A stretch of 32,604 nucleotides of DNA, taken from Clostridiaceae bacterium. GTDB taxonomy: Bacteria > Bacillota > Clostridia > DSM-8532. The stretch covers positions 1-32,604 of the forward strand of contig JAAYKJ010000051.1 of NCBI GenBank assembly GCA_012522505.1, in the 5' to 3' direction. Position 1 is the first letter of the stretch; every line of letters starts with the position of its first letter. Below the pieces are notes generated by a model, which was given only the letters and a program-made list of their open reading frames with translations, was not told where the DNA came from and did not search any database. The translations under genes were made by a program, and so were the position numbers. Shown here one piece after another: positions 24,531 through 30,739 of the stretch.

Positions 24531-25316
24531 ATGGTAAAAAGCATCACGATTCTTCCAGGCAGCAACAGGCAGGGCAATCCTGAATTTAAGGAAAGCATCG
24601 AACTTAAAATGGGAAATGTCATCAGTATCGTAGGACCAACCGGTTCCGGGAAGACAACGCTGATCAACGACATTGAGCTGCTATCCGACGGCACTACCCC
24701 GACAGGACGCCGGATTTTGATCAACAATGCTCTCCCACCGGCCGATTATCGCAATAACCCATCCAGAAATCCCATCGCCCTGATCACCCAACATACCACC
24801 TTTCTATCAGATCTGCCTGTACATGAATTCCTGTTCATGCATGCCAGAATCCGCAATAAAAATGACCAGCATGTATCGGAACTGATTCAAAAAACAATTG
24901 ATTTTGCAAACCAGCTTACCGGGGAACCGATTATCACCAACAGTAAAATGACGGAGCTTTCAGGAGGTCAGACCAGAGCTTTATTGATCGCCGATGCAGC
25001 CGTCATCTGCGATACACCTGTCGTCCTTCTGGATGAAGTTGAAAATGCGGGAATCCATCGTACACGTGCTTTGGAATTGCTCCGCAGGCATGAGAAGATC
25101 TTTGTCTTTGTCACCCATGATCCGCGGATTGCCCTTCTTTCGGATTTCCGTGTAATCATGAAGGAGGGTGGAATTGCACAGGTTCTGTATACCAACCATG
25201 TGGAAAGGGATTTTGCTGAAAGGGTGACCAAACTCGACGATGTGCTCGGATCCCTACGGGAAATTATCAGAAAAGGTGAACGTCTTACCACCGAAGCATT
25301 GGAGGGAGTATTATGA
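24531..25316 (+). CDS. Soluble ABC ATPase of an Fe-S/GTPase operon
   Basis: The 261-aa protein is a single ABC ATPase: Walker A GPTGSGKT (35-42), a Q-loop in ALITQHTTFL, signature LSGGQ (143-147), Walker B VVLLDE (164-169) and switch histidine H196 in FVTHDPR. No membrane helix and no permease gene accompany it. The Walker B/D-loop reads LLDEVENAGIHR rather than DEPTxxLD, a departure from transporter ATPases. AAAGGAG stands 9 nt before the ATG; a longer frame from 24444 runs into the leader. Its stop codon overlaps the next start (ATGA), so the two are made together. A mechanical role in metallocentre handling is inferred from the neighbours. Confidence 0.82.
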   Translation: MVKSITILPGSNRQGNPEFKESIELKMGNVISIVGPTGSGKTTLINDIELLSDGTTPTGRRILINNALPPADYRNNPSRNPIALITQHTTFLSDLPVHEFLFMHARIRNKNDQHVSELIQKTIDFANQLTGEPIITNSKMTELSGGQTRALLIADAAVICDTPVVLLDEVENAGIHRTRALELLRRHEKIFVFVTHDPRIALLSDFRVIMKEGGIAQVLYTNHVERDFAERVTKLDDVLGSLREIIRKGERLTTEALEGVL

Positions 25317-26014
25317 AGCTGTGTATTTGCGCGGGACCTGCTACCACGGGGAAAACATCTGTTTTGCGGCATGTTATCAAAAAGCTGATCACAATGAACC
25401 TGAAATCGGCATATTTGAAAATTGATGTTCAATATGCGGAAGAAGACGAACTGCTTGCATCTGAATTCGGTATTCCTACCAGAAAAATTTATTCCGGTGA
25501 GCTATGCCCTGATCATTGCAATGTGGTTGTTCTGGGCGAAACACTGGAATGGGCGCAAAGTGTTTCCAGTGACATCCTTCTGGTAGAGACTGCTGGGCTA
25601 TGTTTAAGATGCTCACCTTATGTGGATGGAGGGATGGGAATAATCGTCCTTGAAGCCACCAGCGGAATAAATCTTCCCCTTAAGGTGGGGCCAATGCTAT
25701 CTCTGGCCGACACTGCCGTCATCACAAAAATTGATCGGGTTTCACAGGCTGAACGGGAGGTCTTCAGGATGCGGATCCAGGATGTTGCGCCATCGGTCAG
25801 GATTCGTGAGGTAAACGCCCTCCACGGTATTGGGATTGATCCTCTTGTAGAGCAGATTACACAGATGGGTGATATACATGAAAACATGCTGCTGAGGGGG
25901 AACCCTCCGGTTGGCACCTGCACTATCTGTGTAGGAAAAAAGGAAATTGGCTGGAAACAACATTTCGGCATTGTCAGAAAGCTCCATGGAGAAGTGTTTT
26001 ACCAGGGAGAATGA
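25313..26014 (+). CDS. HypB/CobW/UreG-like GTPase with cysteine metal sites
   Basis: The 233-aa P-loop GTPase has Walker A GPATTGKT (8-15), a switch region ending VETAG (91-95) and the guanine motif TKID (138-141). Three cysteine motifs stand out: CPDHC (65-69), CLRC (97-100) and CTIC (203-206). HypB and CobW-type GTPases use such sites to hand over Ni, Co or Zn; this one probably binds a metal or an Fe-S cluster. It overlaps the ABC gene by 4 bp and is followed 30 bp later by a cysteine-rich Fe-S protein. No hydrogenase, urease or corrinoid enzyme is in the window, so the client is unknown. Confidence 0.75.
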   Translation: MKLCICAGPATTGKTSVLRHVIKKLITMNLKSAYLKIDVQYAEEDELLASEFGIPTRKIYSGELCPDHCNVVVLGETLEWAQSVSSDILLVETAGLCLRCSPYVDGGMGIIVLEATSGINLPLKVGPMLSLADTAVITKIDRVSQAEREVFRMRIQDVAPSVRIREVNALHGIGIDPLVEQITQMGDIHENMLLRGNPPVGTCTICVGKKEIGWKQHFGIVRKLHGEVFYQGE

Positions 26015-26044
26015 TTAAAAATTTTTTGAAGGAGGAATATCCGA

Positions 26045-26758
26045 ATGATTAATTCCAGGAATGAAGTGATATTGCCCGGCTTGGACTGTGGCCTATGCGG
26101 CTGCAAAACCTGTGAGGAATTTTCCGGGCTCATGAAAAGAGAGCCGGATCTCATGAAGCGATGTCTGCATTTGGACAAGTCCCTGATCAGCTCCAAAATA
26201 GAACCCGCTGTGCCATCTGATGCACAGATAGCCATCAACGCCTGCACCGCAGCCTGCCCGACCTGTAGTGAGAACACCTCTTTGAAAGAGGGGTGGGTAG
26301 ATTCTCTTGGTAGAGATTTTGATTTCATTCTCGATCTGTTCCCTAATGAACCCGGGCCCAGGGAAACCATCCTCCCCCATAACCCTCTTATCACCATAGA
26401 AATGAACATTCAGCCCGGAGATATTCTTATCGGAAGGCCTTTGGGCATGTCATGTGGTTGCCCGGTGACCCATTGCGGAGTTGTCATGGAGGTGGATCAG
26501 AGGACAGGCGTTATCGTCTGGTGTGTCACCGGGCCTTTAAGCGCCCGCAGGAATGGCTTTAAGGATCTGGGCTACTACTCGGCTGAGGCTTACGACGGTA
26601 TTGTTTTAAGGTCAAAATCTGAATTGAAAATCGGATACCGTTATTGGTTCATGCCGCATAGGTGCATGCTGCAATGGAGGCACAGCGGGTTGGTTAATTT
26701 TCTGAAGCAGACGCCGGAAGGGCTTCATGTCCGCGTGGAAGGGTTGTTCATCGGGTAA
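26045..26758 (+). CDS. Cysteine-rich (Fe-S)-binding protein of the ABC/GTPase trio
   Basis: The 237-aa protein opens with an LDCGLCGCKTCEEF motif (C15, C18, C20, C23, plus C40), similar to the 4Fe-4S module of corrinoid Fe-S proteins and related electron carriers. A second cluster is C67-x3-C71-x2-C74 in NACTAACPTC. A third is C137, C139 and C144 with a histidine in MSCGCPVTHCG. The C-terminal half, from about residue 120, is a beta-rich domain (GDILIGRPLG, GVVMEVDQRTGVIVWCVTGP) that I do not recognise. No signal peptide is present. GAAGGAGG lies about 8 nt upstream of the ATG. It closes the trio and precedes a terminator. Confidence 0.72.
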   Translation: MINSRNEVILPGLDCGLCGCKTCEEFSGLMKREPDLMKRCLHLDKSLISSKIEPAVPSDAQIAINACTAACPTCSENTSLKEGWVDSLGRDFDFILDLFPNEPGPRETILPHNPLITIEMNIQPGDILIGRPLGMSCGCPVTHCGVVMEVDQRTGVIVWCVTGPLSARRNGFKDLGYYSAEAYDGIVLRSKSELKIGYRYWFMPHRCMLQWRHSGLVNFLKQTPEGLHVRVEGLFIG

Positions 26759-26871
26759 ATGGTATCATAGGTCTTTGATGTATTTGATATCATACAGTAA
26801 CAGATATCGCTGCAAAGCTGCCCCAAAACCAGCAGCCAATCCGGCTGGATTCATTACCGGCATTACATATC

Positions 26872-26896
26872 CGGTATAAAAAGGATACCGCTTTTT
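26872..26896 (+). terminator. Terminator of the ABC/GTPase/Fe-S operon
   Basis: CGGTAT (26872-26877) pairs with ATACCG (26885-26890) around a 7-nt loop, followed by CTTTTT. It lies about 110 bp after the Fe-S protein stop. The interval 26759-26871 holds two TATCATA copies and overlapping short dyads (AATCC/GGATT, CCAGC/GCTGG) but no gene. Confidence 0.5.
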
Positions 26897-26954
26897 GTGC
26901 CAGCGGCTATATACAGCTGATTTCATATGCCATCAGGGAAAAGGAGACGTAACA

Positions 26955-27047
26955 ATGTTCTTCAGCTTTGATACTGCACTGCAAGAACAAATGTTTCAGA
27001 ATATGCCAAAAAGCTATGGCATATTTTTTTTTGTTTTGGTACAATGA
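26955..27047 (+). CDS. Possible 30-codon peptide overlapping a terminator
   Basis: AAGGAG (26941-26946) precedes ATG 26955 by 8 nt, and an open frame of 30 codons runs to TGA 27045-27047 (begins MFFSFDTALQEQMFQ, ends with a phenylalanine/valine-rich tail). The hairpin and T tract at 27001-27032 lie inside the frame, so ribosomes on it would disrupt the hairpin. It may be a leader peptide controlling the methylase gene 25 bp downstream, or a chance frame. Confidence 0.25.
   Translation: MFFSFDTALQEQMFQNMPKSYGIFFFVLVQ
27001..27032 (+). terminator. Hairpin with long T tract before the methylase gene
   Basis: ATATGCCA (27001-27008) and TGGCATAT (27017-27024) form a perfect stem, followed directly by a run of eight T residues. 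It is about 40 bp before the methylase start and may end a short upstream transcript or attenuate the methylase. Confidence 0.6.
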
Positions 27048-27071
27048 TTTTGGAAGTTGAGGGTTATAAGG

Positions 27072-27908
27072 ATGAGAAAAAACGGACATGCTGCACCGGT
27101 TGTAAAGTGGGCTGGAGGAAAACGACAGATCCTGGATGAAATAATAAAACACGTCCCGGACGATTTTACAGCATATTACGAGCCCTTTGTCGGTGGTGGC
27201 GCTGTTTGGTTTCGGCTTTGTCCCCAGAAAGCGGCTGTAAACGACGTCAATGCCGAGTTGGTTAATATTTATCGGGTTATCAGAGACCATGTTGATCAAC
27301 TGGTGAGCGATCTGAAAAAACACGAAAACAACAAGGAATATTTCTACAAGATCAGGCAAATCGACCGGGACAGTAAAGCCTACAGCAAGCTAACCCCTGT
27401 TGAGAAGGCATCCAGAACCATTTATCTGAATAAAACCTGTTATAATGGCTTGTTCAGGGTAAACCAGGCTGGTGAATTCAATACGCCCTTTGGGAATTAT
27501 AAAAACCCCAATATTGTTAACGAACCTGTGCTTAGGGCGGTGAGCGAATATTTAAACAATGCGGATATCGAATTCACCTGTGTTGATTTTGAACTGGCTT
27601 TGAAAAACATAAAGAAAGGTTCTTTTGCTTATCTCGATCCGCCCTATGATCCGGTTTCAATCACCGCCAATTTTACCGGCTATGATAAAGGCGGGTTCGG
27701 AAAAAGTGAACAAATAAGATTAAAGAGCGTATGCGACCAACTGAACGAGAAAGGTATCCGGTTCCTTCTTTCCAACTCAGCCACCCCGTTCATTCTGGAG
27801 TTGTATAAGGATTATATCATTGAAATTGTACAGGCAAAAAGGATAATCAATTCCAACTCCAAAAAAAGAGGAGAGATTGACGAGGTACTAATAAAAAATT
27901 ATTCGTAA
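27072..27908 (+). CDS. Dam-type DNA adenine N6-methyltransferase
   Basis: The 278-aa enzyme is an alpha-class adenine methyltransferase of the Dam/M.DpnII group, methylating adenine probably within GATC. It has PVVKWAGGKRQIL at the N-terminus, the SAM-binding motif FVGGG (39-43), NDVNAELVN, the central LNKTCYNGLFRVN segment and catalytic DPPY (189-192), and ends with KRGEIDEVLIKNYS. No endonuclease gene is adjacent, so it looks solitary rather than part of a restriction system. ATG 27072 is chosen for the GAGGG site 8 nt upstream over TTG 27057. The specificity is assumed from the family. Confidence 0.88.
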   Translation: MRKNGHAAPVVKWAGGKRQILDEIIKHVPDDFTAYYEPFVGGGAVWFRLCPQKAAVNDVNAELVNIYRVIRDHVDQLVSDLKKHENNKEYFYKIRQIDRDSKAYSKLTPVEKASRTIYLNKTCYNGLFRVNQAGEFNTPFGNYKNPNIVNEPVLRAVSEYLNNADIEFTCVDFELALKNIKKGSFAYLDPPYDPVSITANFTGYDKGGFGKSEQIRLKSVCDQLNEKGIRFLLSNSATPFILELYKDYIIEIVQAKRIINSNSKKRGEIDEVLIKNYS

Positions 27909-28033
27909 ACGAAAATGGCGAAGAACAAATAGTGTGAGAAATGTTTTCAGAAGTGCACAAATGCACACAAAAAGGGAAATAGTATATAACAAAGCAGTTA
28001 TCGCACAGTAACCAAGAGAACAGGAGACTGATT

Positions 28034-29902
28034 ATGCAGGTTAACGGACAGACAGATGGGATAAAGAAGAGTGTTCTTGACGCCCTGGTGTTATTGTATG
28101 ATGTTAAGGTTCCTAAAGATCAGATATTTACAGAAGAGATGGTGTCTTTGCTTGCAGAAATCTCTTCTGCCATCAACCGCGAACTCGCCGTTTATATAGA
28201 CAGAAAGGGTAATGTTAAGGATGTAAGAGTAGGCGATAGCAGAACCGTCAGCCTATATCCTGCAGACAACAGGAAAAAAGAAACGGGTTTATCGGGGATT
28301 CGTTGTATCCATACGCATCCGGGAGGGTCCACAGCCTTGTCAGAGCTGGATATCAGTACGCTGAAACAGCTGCGGTTGGACATTATTGTCGCGATTGGGG
28401 CTTTGAACGGAAAAATAACCGGTGTATCTGCTGCCATACTGGACGCAGATCTGGATAAGGCTGAGATATATGGCCCTTTTAAGCCCATGCAGCCTGAACT
28501 GCACGAATTGGCGATCTTGGCAGCCGAAAGAGAAAACAAAGGCAGGGAAATGAATGTCATTGTGCAGGAAGGCAAGGAACGGGCTTTGCTGATAGGCATT
28601 GAAACCTCGAAGACACCTGTCATTTCGGGTGTCAGTGAAGCTGAAATCTCCATGAAGGAATTGGTCGAACTGACGAAAACCGCAGGAGCTGAAGTGGTCG
28701 AAGCCATCGTTCAGAAAAGGCCCATCCGTGATGCCACTTATTTGGTGGGAAAAGGCAAGCTAAAAGAGATCAAGCAGATCGTTCAAACGAAAGATATCGA
28801 TCTGATCGTTTTTGATGAAGAATTATCCAGCTCCCAGATCCGAAATATTGAGGCCAATACCGGCGTAAAGGTTGTGGACAGAACCGGTTTGATTCTTGAT
28901 ATCTTCGCAGGCAGGGCAAAATCAAGAGAGGGCCGGGTTCAGGTTGAGCTGGCGCAGCTGAATTATCTGCTACCTAAGCTGTCCGGGCAGGGTACCGCTT
29001 TGTCCAGGTTGGGGGGTGGCATCGGTACAAGAGGCCCTGGTGAGACACAGCTTGAAACAGACAGGCGTCATATCCGCAGACGGATTGACTACCTGAAAAC
29101 CCAACTGAGCGAAATTAAAAGCCAGCGACAGGTTGTGCGGCGTGAAAGGGAGAAAACCCAAATCCCCCTGGTAGCGCTTGTCGGGTATACCAATGCAGGC
29201 AAATCAACTCTGTTGAACGCCTTATGCGCCGCTGAGGTTTTTGTTGAAGATAAACTGTTTGCCACACTGGATACAACCACAAGAAAGCTCGCACTCGATG
29301 AGACGACAACCGTATTGTTATCGGATACCGTTGGTTTTATCCGAAAGTTGCCTCACCACTTGGTAGATGCGTTTAAAGCTACCCTGGAAGAAGCTGTTCT
29401 GGCCGATCTGCTTATCATCGTCGCTGACGCTGCAGATCCTTTTGCGCCGGATCATATCCGGGTTGTGGATGAAATTTTAAGTGAACTGGGGGCATCCGGC
29501 AAACCTTCTCTTGTGGTATGGAACAAATGGGACAGGGTCGATGCTGATTTTCGTACGCCCTATTTCGGGGATGGAAGGGAAGAGCTCAATGTATCAGCAT
29601 TAACCGGCAAGGGCCTGGAAGACCTAAAGGTAGCAATCAAAAAGGTGCTGGAACCACAGACCGAAGTGGTAAAGCTGATTATTCCCATCACCGAGGGTTG
29701 GGTGCTGCCATACCTGTATGAGAATGGAACAGTAAATGAAGTTGCATATGACGAAAATAACGCTGTTGCAGAGGTGAAGATCGATAAAAAATGCATCAGC
29801 CGCATTCGACCATTTATGATGACCCAATCTGTTGGAAAACAGGCGCCAGGCCAGAATCAAAATGTTGGTGAAAATGGTTATGATCCATCCTGCAAGCAAT
29901 AG
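28034..29902 (+). CDS. hflX: Ribosome-splitting GTPase HflX with N-terminal JAMM-like domain
   Basis: The 622-aa protein combines two parts. Residues about 1-175 form a JAB/MPN-like domain with the complete JAMM pattern H93-x-H95-x7-S103-x2-D106 (in CIHTHPGGSTALSELD) and a candidate partner glutamate E50. From about 190 it is HflX: the glycine-rich GGGIGTRGPGETQLETDRR segment, G1 GYTNAGKST from residue 384, DTVGF and NKWD. HflX binds and splits stalled ribosomes on GTP hydrolysis. The N-terminal domain may act as a metal-dependent isopeptidase or as a binding module. AGGAGA precedes ATG 28034. The length exceeds classic HflX (about 430) by the extra domain. Confidence 0.92.
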   Translation: MQVNGQTDGIKKSVLDALVLLYDVKVPKDQIFTEEMVSLLAEISSAINRELAVYIDRKGNVKDVRVGDSRTVSLYPADNRKKETGLSGIRCIHTHPGGSTALSELDISTLKQLRLDIIVAIGALNGKITGVSAAILDADLDKAEIYGPFKPMQPELHELAILAAERENKGREMNVIVQEGKERALLIGIETSKTPVISGVSEAEISMKELVELTKTAGAEVVEAIVQKRPIRDATYLVGKGKLKEIKQIVQTKDIDLIVFDEELSSSQIRNIEANTGVKVVDRTGLILDIFAGRAKSREGRVQVELAQLNYLLPKLSGQGTALSRLGGGIGTRGPGETQLETDRRHIRRRIDYLKTQLSEIKSQRQVVRREREKTQIPLVALVGYTNAGKSTLLNALCAAEVFVEDKLFATLDTTTRKLALDETTTVLLSDTVGFIRKLPHHLVDAFKATLEEAVLADLLIIVADAADPFAPDHIRVVDEILSELGASGKPSLVVWNKWDRVDADFRTPYFGDGREELNVSALTGKGLEDLKVAIKKVLEPQTEVVKLIIPITEGWVLPYLYENGTVNEVAYDENNAVAEVKIDKKCISRIRPFMMTQSVGKQAPGQNQNVGENGYDPSCKQ

Positions 29903-30031
29903 CAGTCGTAGATTTATTGAGGGACGATTGCCATCCCTGAACCCGGTGAAGCAGGAAAGCATGGTAAGGCATAATGCTGCCAGTATAAAGAGAATGTATT
30001 GCATAAGGTGGTATGGAACAGGGGGATTATT

Positions 30032-30640
30032 GTGCAAGAGTTTTTAGCAAGCGACTTTTTTTCCTGGGTGGTATTGCCCTTTTTGATCGTGATTGCCCGC
30101 ATGGTGGACGTGACATTAGGAACGTTAAGAATCATATTCGTTTCAAGGGGAAGCAGGCTTATTGCTCCAATCCTGGGCTTTTTTGAAGTGTTGGTTTGGA
30201 TAGTGGCCATCAGTCAAATCATGCAGAACTTAAAAAACCCGATGACTTATTTTGCATATGCTTTCGGGTTTGCAGTGGGAAACTATTTAGGCATTATTGC
30301 GGAGGATAAACTGGCATTAGGGTTTTTGGTGGTCAGGATTTTTATCATAAAAAGTGATGTTGACTTAAAAAAGAAGATTATAGACGCAGGCTTTGGTGTT
30401 ACTTCAATACAAGGTAAAGGTGCAACTGGCGAAGTAACCATCCTGTTTTCCGTGATTAAAAGAAAAAATCTTGATGCCTTCTTGGAGATTATCAACAGGG
30501 ATGACCCGAAGGTGTTTTATTCGGTTGAAACAGCACGGCAAGCACATTTGGGGATACATCCAAGCGTTGGTTCGGATGTTTCAAAGGATGAAGGATTGTT
30601 CTTAAGGAAGATTGTGGGCGGATTCCGTAAACGAAAATAG
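30032..30640 (+). CDS. UPF0316/DUF2179 membrane protein
   Basis: The 202-aa protein has an N-terminal membrane region of about three helices (VVLPFLIVIARMVDVTLGTL, LIAPILGFFEVLVWIVAISQ, FAYAFGFAVGNYLGIIAEDK) and a C-terminal cytosolic DUF2179-type domain (IIDAGFGVTSIQGKGATGEV, then FSVIKRKNLDAFLEIIN). UPF0316 proteins are widespread in Firmicutes without a settled function. The start is GTG 30032, with AGGGGGA 6 nt upstream; a TTG at 29999 gives 11 extra unconserved residues. It is 129 bp after hflX; that gap shows no terminator and may be transcribed through. Confidence 0.85.
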   Translation: MQEFLASDFFSWVVLPFLIVIARMVDVTLGTLRIIFVSRGSRLIAPILGFFEVLVWIVAISQIMQNLKNPMTYFAYAFGFAVGNYLGIIAEDKLALGFLVVRIFIIKSDVDLKKKIIDAGFGVTSIQGKGATGEVTILFSVIKRKNLDAFLEIINRDDPKVFYSVETARQAHLGIHPSVGSDVSKDEGLFLRKIVGGFRKRK

Positions 30641-30677
30641 TCTTTACAAACCTAAAATATATCGATAAGATATATGT

Positions 30678-30720
30678 ACAATATGTAGAATAATTTTCAG
30701 CATACCATACAATATATTGT
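30678..30720 (+). promoter_or_regulatory. Pair of NrdR boxes upstream of nrdJ
   Basis: Two copies of the NrdR box core lie upstream: ACAATATGTAGA (30678-30689) and the perfect palindrome ACAATATATTGT (30709-30720). Their cores match CWATATATWG with one and zero mismatches. The centres are 31 bp apart, three helical turns, the spacing typical of NrdR operators. NrdR is the repressor of ribonucleotide reductase genes that senses ATP/dATP. Confidence 0.65.
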
Positions 30721-30739
30721 AAATCAGGGGGTAAAAAGT

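Noticed and set aside
27945-27975. TGCACA direct/inverted repeats before hflX as an operator
   Set aside because: The units are only 5-6 bp, and no known regulator site of this form was recognised; too short to support.
29624-30037. Minus-strand frame of 137 codons with hydrophobic stretches
   Set aside because: It spans the end of hflX and the start of the UPF0316 gene in antisense; its hydrophobicity mirrors those genes and no start signal precedes it.
30641-30739. Cobalamin riboswitch before the B12-dependent reductase
   Set aside because: The gap is only 99 bp, lacks a B12-box-like segment and is mostly occupied by the two NrdR boxes.
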